Part shown: positions 29,018 to 37,670 of the stretch, piece by piece
Layout: every line of letters starts with the position of its first letter
How positions within the stretch are numbered: the first letter of the stretch is position 1
NCBI RefSeq assembly: GCF_003751635.1
Contig: NZ_RJVI01000002.1
Location: 855,986-919,985, forward strand
Length of the DNA stretch: 64,000 nucleotides
Direction: 5' to 3'
Origin: Inmirania thermothiophila
GTDB lineage: Bacteria; Pseudomonadota; Gammaproteobacteria; DSM-100275
Notes under the pieces: generated by a model
Told to the model about the DNA's origin: nothing
Seen by the model: the letters and a program-made list of their open reading frames with translations, nothing else
Databases searched by the model: none
Position numbers and translations under genes: made by a program

Positions 29018-30628
29018 TCAGGTCCGGCGGGTCTCGAGGAGGCGGCGCAGCTCGCTGCGCAGGACCTTGCCGTTGCGCGTGCGCGGCAGCTCCTCGAGGA
29101 TGTGGACGATCTTGGGCTGCTTGTAGCCGGCGAGCCGCTCGCGCGCCCACGCGAGCAGCGCCTCGGGGTCCGGGCGCGCCCCCGGGACCGGCACCACGCA
29201 GGCGGCCACCAGGGTCTTGTGCGCGTCCACCGCCTGGCCGATGACGGCGCAGTCGGCGACCTCGGGATGGGCCTTCATGACGCGCTCCACCTCGTGGGGC
29301 GAGATGCGGTAGCCGAAGCTGTTGATGAGGTCGTCGCGCCGGCCCAGGAACCAGATGTAGCCGTCGGCGTCGCGGCGGGCGTAGTCGCCGGTGAGGAACC
29401 AGCCGCCGCGGCGCGACCGCGCCGTCTCCTCCGGCAGGTTCCAGTAGCGCAGGAACAGCCCCGGGTCGTCGTCGCGGATGCAGATCATGCCCTCCTCGTC
29501 GACCCCCACCTCGCGCAGCGACGCATCCAGCAGCCGCACCTCGTGCCCGGGCTGGGGGAAGCCGGCCGAGCCGGGGCGGATCGGCCGGTGGCGGCTGTGG
29601 GAGATGTAGTAGCTGATCTCGGACATGCCGATGGCCTCGTAGATGTCGAGGCCGAAGCGCGCGCGCCAGGCGGCGAAGACCTCGTCGGAGAGATGCTCGC
29701 CGGCGCACATGCAGTGGCGCAGCGTGGGCACGTCGGCGCGCGAGGCCCCGGTGCGCTGCAGGATCTGGCGGTAGATGGTGGGCACCCCGATGAAGACGGT
29801 GCAGCGGTGGCGGGCGATGAGCTCGATCCAGCGCGCGGGATCGTTGGGGCCCTCGTGCACGATCACGGTCTTGCCGTGATAGAGGGGGTCCATGAGGGCC
29901 GAACCGAGGACGTAGGTCCAGTTGAACTTGCCCGTGTGCAGGATGCGCTCGGGCTCGCCCTCGCGGAAGTCGAACCAGTGGGTCGCCGCCGGCAGCCGCC
30001 CGACGAGGGCGCGGTGGGCGTGCAGCACGCCCTTGGGATAGCCCGTGGTCCCGGAGGTGTAGACCAGGTAGGCGGGGTCGTCGGCGGCGGTGTCGGCGGC
30101 GGGGTGCCAGCCGCCCTGCGCCGCCAGCCCCTCCTCCAGGTCGTGCACGGCGAGCCCGGGCGGGGCCTCGGGCAGCGGCCCGGCGCCGGCGAGGAGGACG
30201 TGGCGCAGCGCCGGCAGCCCGCCGAGGTGGGGCGCAAGCTCCGGCCACATCGCCTTGTCCGTCACCAGCACCGCCGCCCCCGAGTCCTCGGCGAGGTAGC
30301 GCACCTCCGGCCCCACCAGCAGCGTCGAGGTGGGCACCGCGATGGCGCCGTGGCGGATGGCGCCGAGGAAGGCGGTGGGGTAGGCGAGGCTGTTGGGCAG
30401 GCGCACCAGCACCCGCTCGCCGCGCCCGACGCCGAGGGCCTCCAGGAGCTGCGCGAAGCGGCTGGTGGCGAGCGAGAGCGCCTCGTAGGTCGCCTCCGCG
30501 GTGCCGCGCACCGCGTCCTCCACCACCATCGCGGTCTCGCCGCCGCGACCCGCCTCCACCTGCGCGTCGGTGCAGGCGGCGCCGATGTTGAGCCGCGCCG
30601 GCACCGCCCATTGCCAGTTGGTCGCCAT
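29018..30628 (-). CDS. AMP-forming acyl-CoA synthetase
   Basis: A 536-residue adenylate-forming CoA ligase. Motifs: A3 YTSGTTGYPKGVLHAHRAL, A5 EAIGMSEISYYI, A7/A8 GDYARRDADGYIWFLGRRDDLINSFGYRIS, and the catalytic lysine in RTRNGKVLRSEL. It activates a carboxylic acid as its CoA thioester; the carboxylate is unknown, but its operon partners suggest a C4-C5 acid such as mesaconate or a relative (inference). ATG 30628 has an AGGACGAGG ribosome site; an in-frame ATG at 30643 overlaps the upstream stop (ATGA) and is an equal alternative. Confidence 0.85.
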   Translation of the reverse strand: MATNWQWAVPARLNIGAACTDAQVEAGRGGETAMVVEDAVRGTAEATYEALSLATSRFAQLLEALGVGRGERVLVRLPNSLAYPTAFLGAIRHGAIAVPTSTLLVGPEVRYLAEDSGAAVLVTDKAMWPELAPHLGGLPALRHVLLAGAGPLPEAPPGLAVHDLEEGLAAQGGWHPAADTAADDPAYLVYTSGTTGYPKGVLHAHRALVGRLPAATHWFDFREGEPERILHTGKFNWTYVLGSALMDPLYHGKTVIVHEGPNDPARWIELIARHRCTVFIGVPTIYRQILQRTGASRADVPTLRHCMCAGEHLSDEVFAAWRARFGLDIYEAIGMSEISYYISHSRHRPIRPGSAGFPQPGHEVRLLDASLREVGVDEEGMICIRDDDPGLFLRYWNLPEETARSRRGGWFLTGDYARRDADGYIWFLGRRDDLINSFGYRISPHEVERVMKAHPEVADCAVIGQAVDAHKTLVAACVVPVPGARPDPEALLAWARERLAGYKQPKIVHILEELPRTRNGKVLRSELRRLLETRRT

Positions 30629-30639
30629 GGTCCTCGTCC

Positions 30640-31761
30640 TCATGCCATGCCGTAGGGCCAGTTCTCGCGGATCACCGGCACCGGCAGCCGCCGCAGCACC
30701 TGCATGGCGAAGCGCCGGTCCTCCTCGCCCAGGGCGCGCAGGGCGTTGGCGCGCAGCAGCGCCTGGAGCGACTTGCCGAACATCGGAGGGTCGAGCATCT
30801 CGCCCTCGAAGCGGATGGCGCCGCCGAGCAGGGCGTCGGCCTCGATCGCGGCCTGGAGGATGGCGACGTGGCGGCGGATCTCGTTGGGCGAGGGCGTGAA
30901 GGCGACCTTGCAGAGGTGGATGTGGTTGGGGTGGATGACCTGCTTGCCGGTCAGCCCCCGCGCCGCCTCCTCGCAGGCGTGGCGGTAGACGATCTTGGCC
31001 TCCTCCTCGCCGTGCAGGTCGAGCCAGCGGCGCACGTCGGCGTCCTCGACGTAGTCCTCGGGCATGGGCTCGCGGTTGATGAGCACCTCCACCCCGCCGA
31101 TCACCCCCTTGCCCGCGATGCGCGCCTCGAACAGCAGCAGCTCCTGGAAGGTCTTGAGCTCCTCGGTCCAGCGCTCGGGGGTGATGTGGATGGCCATGGC
31201 CTTGGAGAAGTCGTGGATGCCGAAGACCACGTGGCGCACGGTGGGGAAGGCCATGAGCTCGTCGGCGAGCTTGAGCGAGCGCGGATGCTCGATGATGGGT
31301 TGGATGGTGACGGATTCGTCGACGCCCACCAGCCAGGCGGAGAGGTCGCGGATCTCGGCCGCGCCGTAGAGCTCGCCCGCCTTGGCGAGCACGATGACGT
31401 GGATGCAGCCGGCGAGATCCCGCACCATCTCCAGGTCGCGCTCGTACTCCTCGGTGCGGAAGGGGTTGATGCGCACCGCCACCTGCAGGTCCTCGCGCTC
31501 GAGGGCCGGCAGCTCCCGGCGCAGCAGCTCGCGGCTTGCGGCCTTCATGCGGCAGCCGTCCTCGAGATCGAACAGAATGGTGTGGGCGGGCGTGGCGAAG
31601 GCGTGGCGACGAAGGCGCGCCGCGGCCTCCTCCATGGTCTCGTAGCGACCCTCGGCGGGGAGGTACTTCACCGGCGGGTAGTAGAGCTGGATGCCCGGCC
31701 AGTAGTCGCCGAGCAGCTCGTGGTCGTCGAGGCCGGTGGCGTAGGCGTAGGCGTCGTTCAT
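30640..31761 (-). CDS. HpcH/HpaI aldolase/citrate lyase family protein
   Basis: A 373-residue CitE-like TIM-barrel protein with a long N-terminal part (YATGLDDHELLGDYWPGIQL). The acidic loop TILFDLEDGCRMKAASRE and VAVRINPFRTEEYERDL are intact, as are IIEHPRSLKL (Mg Glu) and VVFGIHDFSKAM (Mg Asp), and GKQVIHPNHIHLCKVAFTPSP. So it is probably a working C-C lyase or condensing enzyme on a malyl-CoA-type ester. First gene of the minus-strand operon; its stop overlaps the alternative start of the ligase gene. Confidence 0.82.
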   Translation of the reverse strand: MNDAYAYATGLDDHELLGDYWPGIQLYYPPVKYLPAEGRYETMEEAAARLRRHAFATPAHTILFDLEDGCRMKAASRELLRRELPALEREDLQVAVRINPFRTEEYERDLEMVRDLAGCIHVIVLAKAGELYGAAEIRDLSAWLVGVDESVTIQPIIEHPRSLKLADELMAFPTVRHVVFGIHDFSKAMAIHITPERWTEELKTFQELLLFEARIAGKGVIGGVEVLINREPMPEDYVEDADVRRWLDLHGEEEAKIVYRHACEEAARGLTGKQVIHPNHIHLCKVAFTPSPNEIRRHVAILQAAIEADALLGGAIRFEGEMLDPPMFGKSLQALLRANALRALGEEDRRFAMQVLRRLPVPVIRENWPYGMA

Positions 31762-31783
31762 GGCGCTCCCTCGTCCTCCGTCG

Positions 31784-31812
31784 TTGGCTTTTCCCGAGGA
31801 GCCTAGTAGAGT
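31784..31812 (+). promoter_or_regulatory. possible promoter of the plus-strand lyase
   Basis: TTGGCT (31784-31789), a 17-bp spacer and TAGAGT (31807-31812) lie in the 85-bp region between two divergent lyase genes. The palindrome at 31816-31830 follows directly, where a repressor could block transcription. Confidence 0.4.
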
Positions 31813-31815
31813 TTA

Positions 31816-31830
31816 TGCTGCAACGCAACA
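31816..31830. promoter_or_regulatory. PhaR-like palindrome between divergent lyase genes
   Basis: TGCTGCAACGCAACA fits an imperfect palindrome TGnTGC-N3-GCAnCA within an A/T-richer stretch (GTTTATGC...). This resembles the TGC-N-GCA sites found near phasin genes and bound by the polyhydroxyalkanoate-responsive repressor PhaR. The assignment rests on resemblance only; no phaR gene is in the window. Confidence 0.4.
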
Positions 31831-31846
31831 GAGAAGGATCCCGGCC

Positions 31847-32839
<993 letters not shown>

Positions 32840-32842
32840 ACG

Positions 32843-33601
32843 GTGCCGGTGGGCGGCCCCCGCGTCGTCAGCCTCGTCCCCTCCTGGACCGAGACCCTCA
32901 TCGAGGCCGGGGTCGCGGTGGTGGGGCGCACCCGCTACTGCGTCCACCCGCGGGAGCGGGTGGAGGCCATCCCCGCGGTGGGCGGGACCAAGCAGGTGCG
33001 CTGGGAGGCGGTGGCCGCCCTCGACCCCGATCTCGTGGTCATGGACGAGGAGGAGAACACGGCGGAGATGGCCGCGGCCTGCCCCTATCCCCGGGTGGTG
33101 ACGCGGGTGCGGTCGGCGGCGGATGCCGCCGCCGCCTGCAGCGCGCTCGCCCAGGCCACGGGCGCCCGTCCCCTGGCGGCGCTGGCGGCGCGCTGGCGCC
33201 GGCTCGCCGCCCGCCCGCGGCGACGGCGCCCGGCGGCGCGGCTGCCGGGCGTCGTCGCCTGGTGGCGGCGGCCGCGGCGCGAGCCCGCGCACATCGTCTA
33301 CCTCGTCTGGCGCCGGCCGTGGATGGCGGCGGGGGGCGAGACCTTCATCGCCGACGCGCTGCGCATCGCCGGCCTCGGCGACCGCCTCTGGCCCGCCGCC
33401 GGGCGCTACCCCGAGATCGACCTCGCCACCCTCGACCCGGCCGCCACGCTGCTCCTCGCCGCCACCGAGCCCTACCCCTTCGCCCGCCGCCGCGCCGAGA
33501 TGCAGGCCCTGCCCTTCCCCTGCGCGCTGGTGGACGGGGAGGCCTGGTGCTGGTACGGGGTGCGGGCGCTGCGCTTCCTGGAGGCGGCGACCGCGGCCTG
33601 A
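32843..33601 (+). CDS. BtuF-like helical-backbone metal receptor, no signal peptide
   Basis: A 252-residue protein of the periplasmic-binding-protein type that binds cobalamin or metal chelates: RVVSLVPSWTETLIEAG, VGRTRYCVHP, GGTKQVRWEAVAALDPDLVVMDEEEN, then WMAAGGETFIADALRIAGL. There is no leader peptide at GTG 32843 or at any nearby start, so it seems to stay in the cytosol, unlike true BtuF. It follows the lyase gene by 3 bp, so it is probably cotranscribed. A link to B12-dependent acyl-CoA mutases is inference. Confidence 0.75.
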   Translation: MPVGGPRVVSLVPSWTETLIEAGVAVVGRTRYCVHPRERVEAIPAVGGTKQVRWEAVAALDPDLVVMDEEENTAEMAAACPYPRVVTRVRSAADAAAACSALAQATGARPLAALAARWRRLAARPRRRRPAARLPGVVAWWRRPRREPAHIVYLVWRRPWMAAGGETFIADALRIAGLGDRLWPAAGRYPEIDLATLDPAATLLLAATEPYPFARRRAEMQALPFPCALVDGEAWCWYGVRALRFLEAATAA

Positions 33602-34168
33602 TCAGGACCAGCGCGTCGCCTCCACGAGGCCGCGGTGGAGCCGGTAGCGGCCGCGGCGGCGGTCCTCGAACCAGGCCCGCAGCGCCTGCGTCACCACGGG
33701 GAAGGCCATCGCCTGCCAGGGCACCGCCTCCTCGGCGAACAGCCCCGCCTCCAGGCTCTCCGCCCCCGCGGCCACCCGCGCATCCCGCATGCGGCCGCGG
33801 AAGAGGAGATAGACCTGGCCGATGGCGGGCAGGCTCCAGATGCCGTGGAGGGCGTCGATGCCGACCCGCGCCCCCGCCTCCTCGAGGGTCTCCCGCGCGG
33901 CGCCGGCCTCGGCCGACTCGCCGTGCTCGAGAAACCCGGCCGGCACCGTCCACAGGCCGCGCCGCGGCTCGATGGCGCGCCGGCACAGGAGCACGCGCCC
34001 GCGCCAGTGGGCGATGCAGCCGACGACGATCTTGGGGTTGCGGTAGTGGACCGCGCCGCAGGCGGTGCACACGTGCCGTTCGCGATCGTCGCCCGCCGGC
34101 ACCCTGAGCGCGAGCGGCGCCCCGCAGCGGCCGCAGAAGCGCGTTCCCCCCTGGGTCTCGAGGCCCAT
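33602..34168 (-). CDS. Nudix hydrolase with N-terminal zinc ribbon
   Basis: A 188-residue protein with a four-cysteine zinc ribbon at the start (CGRCGAPL and CTACGAVHYRNP) and a Nudix domain after it. The Nudix box is GFLEHGESAEAGAARETLEEAG, complete. The layout is like NudC NADH pyrophosphatase and its short relatives, which lack the larger N-terminal domain. ATG 34168 has a GGAGGT ribosome site 5 bp away. It is convergent with the BtuF-like gene (no gap) and divergent from the glycine-zipper gene. Confidence 0.87.
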   Translation of the reverse strand: MGLETQGGTRFCGRCGAPLALRVPAGDDRERHVCTACGAVHYRNPKIVVGCIAHWRGRVLLCRRAIEPRRGLWTVPAGFLEHGESAEAGAARETLEEAGARVGIDALHGIWSLPAIGQVYLLFRGRMRDARVAAGAESLEAGLFAEEAVPWQAMAFPVVTQALRAWFEDRRRGRYRLHRGLVEATRWS

Positions 34169-34244
34169 CGTCCACCTCCCCCGCCATGGTAGCCCCCCGG
34201 CGCGCATCCGCCCACCGGTAAGCGCACCCGCCCGGAACCGGTCC

Positions 34245-34254
34245 CTCGTACGAG
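34245..34254. promoter_or_regulatory. palindrome in divergent intergenic region
   Basis: CTCGTACGAG is a perfect 10-bp palindrome, 77 bp upstream of the Nudix start. It could be an operator; nothing else supports this. Confidence 0.3.
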
Positions 34255-34259
34255 AGGGA

Positions 34260-34310
34260 GGGCCGGCAGCACGGCCCCGCCCATGCCCCTCCGGACGGGG
34301 CCGCCGGCCC
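34260..34310. repeat. nested inverted repeat
   Basis: GGGCCGG (34260-34266) pairs with CCGGCCC (34304-34310) and CGGCCCCG (34272-34279) pairs with CGGGGCCG (34296-34303), leaving a 5-nt bulge and a 16-nt loop. It lies between divergent genes, so it is not an ordinary terminator for either. Confidence 0.6.
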
Positions 34311-34352
34311 TTCTCTCACCGCCTTCGGACCCCGGGGCCCGCCCCCACCCCG

Positions 34353-34370
34353 GGTTCAGCATCGGTTCAG
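34353..34370 (+). promoter_or_regulatory. OmpR-family response-regulator box (direct repeat, 11-bp period)
   Basis: GGTTCAG occurs at 34353-34359 and again at 34364-34370, an exact repeat with an 11-bp period, the spacing used by PhoB/PhoP/OmpR-type regulators. It lies 65 bp before the glycine-zipper gene, and a response regulator of this family is encoded 1 kb downstream, so autoregulation of the cluster is likely. Confidence 0.5.
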
Positions 34371-34434
34371 CGGCATCGGGGCAGGCTTGCATCCAGCGTC
34401 GGATGAAAGCCGGATCCGCAGAGGAGGACAGGCC

Positions 34435-34983
34435 ATGAACAAGCACCGCATCGCCAGCCGTACCCTCGCCCTCGCCGTCGCGGCCGCGCTCGCCGCTCCC
34501 GCGGCGCTGGCGCGCCCCCGTCCCGTGGACGACGGCGGCTATCTGGATTGGGCGCAGGTGGAGCGCGTGGTCCCGATCGTGCGCGTGGTGGAGGTCTCGA
34601 CGCCGCGGCGGGTCTGCCGCGAGGTGGTGGTGACGCGCGAGGAGCCGGCGCGGGTCTCGCCGAGCTCGGCGATCCTCGGCGGCATCATTGGCGGCGCCAT
34701 CGGCAACCAGTTCGGCCGCGGCCGGGGCAAGGACGCGATGACCGTGGCCGGCATCGCCCTCGGCGCCTCGGTGGGGCACGACATCGCCCGCTCCGGGGCC
34801 AAGGGGCGCACCCACACCACCACGGAGCAGCGCTGCGAGGTGGTGGCCGAGCGCCACGAGGAGGAGCAGACCCTCGGCTACCGGGTGGTCTACCGCTACC
34901 GGGGCCAGCGCTACGAGACCCGCATGGACCACGATCCCGGCGACCGGCTGCGGGTGCGGGTGAGCGTGCAGCCGGTGGAGTGA
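34435..34983 (+). CDS. glycine-zipper 2TM envelope protein (17-kDa antigen-like)
   Basis: A 182-residue exported protein. The leader is MNKHRIASRTLALAVAAALAAPAALA. The centre has the Gly-zipper SSAILGGIIGGAIGNQFGRGRGKDAMTVAGIALGASVGHDIA (shown in two parts in the gene: about residues 80-120), typical of the Rickettsia 17-kDa/SlyB-like family in the outer membrane or periplasm. Two Cys (residues near 55 and 132) flank it. ATG 34435 follows GAGGAGGA. It opens a cluster with PepSY, response regulator and sensor kinase genes. Confidence 0.82.
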   Translation: MNKHRIASRTLALAVAAALAAPAALARPRPVDDGGYLDWAQVERVVPIVRVVEVSTPRRVCREVVVTREEPARVSPSSAILGGIIGGAIGNQFGRGRGKDAMTVAGIALGASVGHDIARSGAKGRTHTTTEQRCEVVAERHEEEQTLGYRVVYRYRGQRYETRMDHDPGDRLRVRVSVQPVE

Positions 34984-35032
34984 GCGCGGCCCGGGGCCCG
35001 GGCCGGCGGCCCTGCTATCATGGTCGCCGGCC

Positions 35033-35311
35033 ATGACCCGCCCGCGCCACAAGCCGTCCCCGCTGCGCCGCCGGCTCGCGGCGCTCGTCCTCGTCGCGGC
35101 CGCGGCCCAGGCCGCGCCGCTGACCCTCGAGGAGGCGGCGCGGGCGGCGGCGCGGGCGAGCGGCGGGCGGGTCCTCGCCGCCGAGACGGTGCGCCGCGAC
35201 GGCCACGCCGTCTACCGCATCCGGGTCCTCACCCCCGAGGGGCGGGTGCGCCACCTGGAGGTGGACCCCGAAAGCGGACGCATCCGCCCCGCCCGCACGG
35301 GGAGGCGCTGA
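35033..35311 (+). CDS. PepSY-domain protein
   Basis: A 92-residue exported or membrane-anchored protein. A basic N-terminus and hydrophobic stretch (LAALVLVAAAAQAAP) form a signal, then the PepSY fold: LTLEEAARAAARASGGRVLAAETVRRDG with YRIRVLTPEGRVRHLEVDPESGRI. PepSY proteins often sit next to PhoP-like two-component systems and may modulate the sensor in the periplasm. It lies 3 bp before the response-regulator gene. Confidence 0.8.
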   Translation: MTRPRHKPSPLRRRLAALVLVAAAAQAAPLTLEEAARAAARASGGRVLAAETVRRDGHAVYRIRVLTPEGRVRHLEVDPESGRIRPARTGRR

Positions 35312-35314
35312 AGG

Positions 35315-35998
35315 GTGCGCGTGCTGGTGGTGGAGGACGAGCCCGAACTGCGCGCCCGGCTCGTCGAGGCGCTGGGGCGGCGCGGGCTCGCCGTGGACGC
35401 CACCGGCGAGGGGCGCGAGGGACTCTTCCTCGCGCGCGAGATCCCCTATGACGTCGCCGTCGTCGACCTCGGCCTGCCCGACCTCGACGGCCTCGAGCTC
35501 ATCCGCACCCTGCGCGCCGAGGACCGGCCGCTGCCGGTGCTGATCCTCACCGCGCGCGGGCGCTGGGACGAGAAGGTGGCCGGCCTCGAGGCGGGCGCCG
35601 ACGACTACCTGGTCAAGCCCTTCCACATGGAGGAGCTGGTGGCCCGCCTCAACGCCCTCGTGCGCCGGGCCGCCGGCTGGTCCGACCCGGTGCTGCGCGT
35701 CGGCCCGCTGGAGGTGGACACCCGCGCCCAGCGGGTGCGCGTGGAGGGGCGGGAGGTGGAGCTCACCGCCTTCGAGTACCGGCTCCTGGAGCAGCTCGTG
35801 CTGCGCGCCGGCGAGGTCCTGTCCAAGAGCGAGCTCACCGAGCACCTCTACGCCCAGGACTTCGACCGCGACAGCAACACCATCGAGGTCTTCGTCGCCC
35901 GCCTGCGGCGCAAGCTCGACCCCGAGGGCAGGCTGCGGCCCATCGAGACCCTGCGCGGCCAGGGCTACCGCCTGGCGTGGAGGCGCGAGCCGGCGTGA
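35315..35998 (+). CDS. OmpR/PhoP-family response regulator
   Basis: A 227-residue DNA-binding regulator. The receiver domain has the acidic pocket VVEDEPE, phosphoacceptor Asp51 in VVDLGLPDLDG, LTARG and DYLVKPFHMEEL. The C-terminal winged helix carries VELTAFEYRLLEQLVLRAGEVLSK and the recognition part SNTIEVFVARLRRKLDP. The start is GTG 35315. It is coupled to the sensor kinase gene by a GTGA overlap. A likely target is the GGTTCAG repeat before the glycine-zipper gene. Confidence 0.93.
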   Translation: MRVLVVEDEPELRARLVEALGRRGLAVDATGEGREGLFLAREIPYDVAVVDLGLPDLDGLELIRTLRAEDRPLPVLILTARGRWDEKVAGLEAGADDYLVKPFHMEELVARLNALVRRAAGWSDPVLRVGPLEVDTRAQRVRVEGREVELTAFEYRLLEQLVLRAGEVLSKSELTEHLYAQDFDRDSNTIEVFVARLRRKLDPEGRLRPIETLRGQGYRLAWRREPA

Positions 35999-37326
35999 GG
36001 GGGTCGCTGCGCGCCCGGCTGCTGACGGCGGCCTCGGTGGTGCTCGCCGCCTTCTTCACCCTCACCGCCGTCGCCCTCGAGCGCGCCTTCCGGCACAGCG
36101 CCGAGACCGCCCTGCAGGAGCGGCTGCGGGGCGAGGTCTACGGGCTCATCGCCGCCGCCGACCTCGACCCCGCGGGGCGGCTGCGGATGCCCGAGACGCC
36201 GCCGGATCCGCGCCTGTCCAACCCCGCCTCGGGCCTCTACGGCGCGGTGGAGGGCCCGGACGGGCCGATCTGGCGCTCGCCCTCGCAGCTCGGCCTCGCC
36301 GTCCCCTACCCGCGCGGTCTCGCCTCGGGGGCGTGGCGGCTCGGGCGCGTGCGCGCCGAGGACGGCCGCACCCTGCTGGTGGCGGCGCTGGGCATCCTCT
36401 GGGAGCATCCGGACGGCCGCCTCGTCCCCTACACCTTCGCCGCGGCGGCGGACCTTGCCGCCTTGCATGCCGAGGTGGGGGCCTTCCGCCGCACCCTCTG
36501 GGGCTGGCTCACCGGCGTCGGCCTCGCCCTCCTCCTCGCCCAGGGGCTGATCCTGCACTGGGGGCTGCGGCCGCTGGCACGGGTGGCGGAGGAGATCCGC
36601 GCCATCGAGGCCGGACGCGCCGCCGCCCTCTCCGGCGAGGCCCCGGGCGAGCTCCGCCCCCTCACCGAGGCGGTCAACGCCCTGCTCGCCCACCAGCGGC
36701 GCCAGCTCGAGCGCCACCGCAACGCCCTGGGCGACCTCGCCCACAGCCTCAAGACGCCGCTCGCGCTCCTGCGCGGCGCCGCCGAGGCGGGCGAGCCGGA
36801 CCTGCCGCACCAGGTGGCCGCCGCCGTGGACCGCGTCAACGCCATCGTCGAGCACCAGCTGCGCCGCGCCGCCACCGCCGGGCGCGCCCCCCTCGCCGCC
36901 CCGATCCCGGTGGCGGGCGCCATCGGGCGGCTGGTGGCGACCCTGGACAAGGTCCACCGCGAGCGGGGCGTGCGCTGCGAGGTGCGCTGCGAGGGCGAGC
37001 CCCGCTTCCGCGGCGAGGAGGGGGACCTGCTGGAGATCCTCGGCAACCTCCTCGACAACGCCTACAAGTGGTCCCGAGGGCGGGTTCGGGTCACAGCGCG
37101 AGGCGACGGCGCGCTCCTCCTCGTGGTGGAGGACGACGGCCCGGGCATCCCCGCGGCGAAGCGCGGCGAGGTCCTGGGCCGCGGCGTGCGCGCCGACCGC
37201 CGCGCCCCGGGCCACGGCATCGGGCTCGCCATGGTCGCCGACATCGTGGCCGCCTACGGGGGGGCGGTTGAGATCGGCGCCTCGGCCGAGCTCGGCGGCG
37301 CCCGCATCGACGTGCGCCTGCCCTGA
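35995..37326 (+). CDS. PhoQ-type sensor histidine kinase
   Basis: A 443-residue inner-membrane kinase. The first helix is at about residues 8-28, a periplasmic sensor of about 130 residues follows, and a second helix is near 170-190 (LWGWLTGVGLALLLAQGLIL), then HAMP. The H-box is LGDLAHSLKTPLALL with His250, the N-box GNLLDNAYKWS, and G-boxes EDDGPGIP and GHGIGLAMVADIV. The AHSLKTPLA H-box is typical of the PhoQ group. Start GTG 35995 overlaps the regulator stop. Confidence 0.92.
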   Translation: MRGSLRARLLTAASVVLAAFFTLTAVALERAFRHSAETALQERLRGEVYGLIAAADLDPAGRLRMPETPPDPRLSNPASGLYGAVEGPDGPIWRSPSQLGLAVPYPRGLASGAWRLGRVRAEDGRTLLVAALGILWEHPDGRLVPYTFAAAADLAALHAEVGAFRRTLWGWLTGVGLALLLAQGLILHWGLRPLARVAEEIRAIEAGRAAALSGEAPGELRPLTEAVNALLAHQRRQLERHRNALGDLAHSLKTPLALLRGAAEAGEPDLPHQVAAAVDRVNAIVEHQLRRAATAGRAPLAAPIPVAGAIGRLVATLDKVHRERGVRCEVRCEGEPRFRGEEGDLLEILGNLLDNAYKWSRGRVRVTARGDGALLLVVEDDGPGIPAAKRGEVLGRGVRADRRAPGHGIGLAMVADIVAAYGGAVEIGASAELGGARIDVRLP

Positions 37327-37358
37327 GGCCCCCGGGCGGGGCCCGGGGGGGTCGGACG

Positions 37359-37670
37359 CTACTGCGACTGGCCGATCATGTACTCGATGGCGGCGCGGAT
37401 CTGCGCCTCGTCGCAGTCGCCGCAGCCGCCCTTGGGGGGCATGGCGTTGTAGCCGTTCACCGCATGCGCCACCAGGGTGTCGACGCCCTGGGCGATGCGC
37501 GGCGCCCACGCGGCCTTGTCCCCCACCTTGGGGGCGCCGGCGGCGCCGGTGGCATGGCAGGCGAAGCAGACCCGGTCGTAGAGCGCCTTGCCGTCGCCGG
37601 CCGCGTTCGCCGCGCCCGCGGCCAGCGCAAGGCCGAGGGCGATGCCGAGGGTGCGCGAGATGGTCTTCAT
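37359..37670 (-). CDS. class I c-type cytochrome (cytochrome c5 type)
   Basis: A 103-residue periplasmic electron carrier. It has a signal peptide (MKTISRTLGIALGLALAAGAANA), heme site CFACH, axial methionine in YNAMPPKGG, and the extra CGDCDE pair near the C-terminus that marks cytochrome c5. It may pass electrons to a terminal oxidase such as the caa3 enzyme encoded 3 kb away (inference). Its ATG overlaps the stop of the MFS gene (ATGA), so the two are cotranscribed. Confidence 0.9.
   Translation of the reverse strand: MKTISRTLGIALGLALAAGAANAAGDGKALYDRVCFACHATGAAGAPKVGDKAAWAPRIAQGVDTLVAHAVNGYNAMPPKGGCGDCDEAQIRAAIEYMIGQSQ

Noticed and set aside
37327-37358. Terminator between the sensor kinase and cytochrome c5 genes
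   Set aside because: There is a G+C-rich inverted repeat but no T-tract on either strand, and the sequence is mainly runs of C and G.
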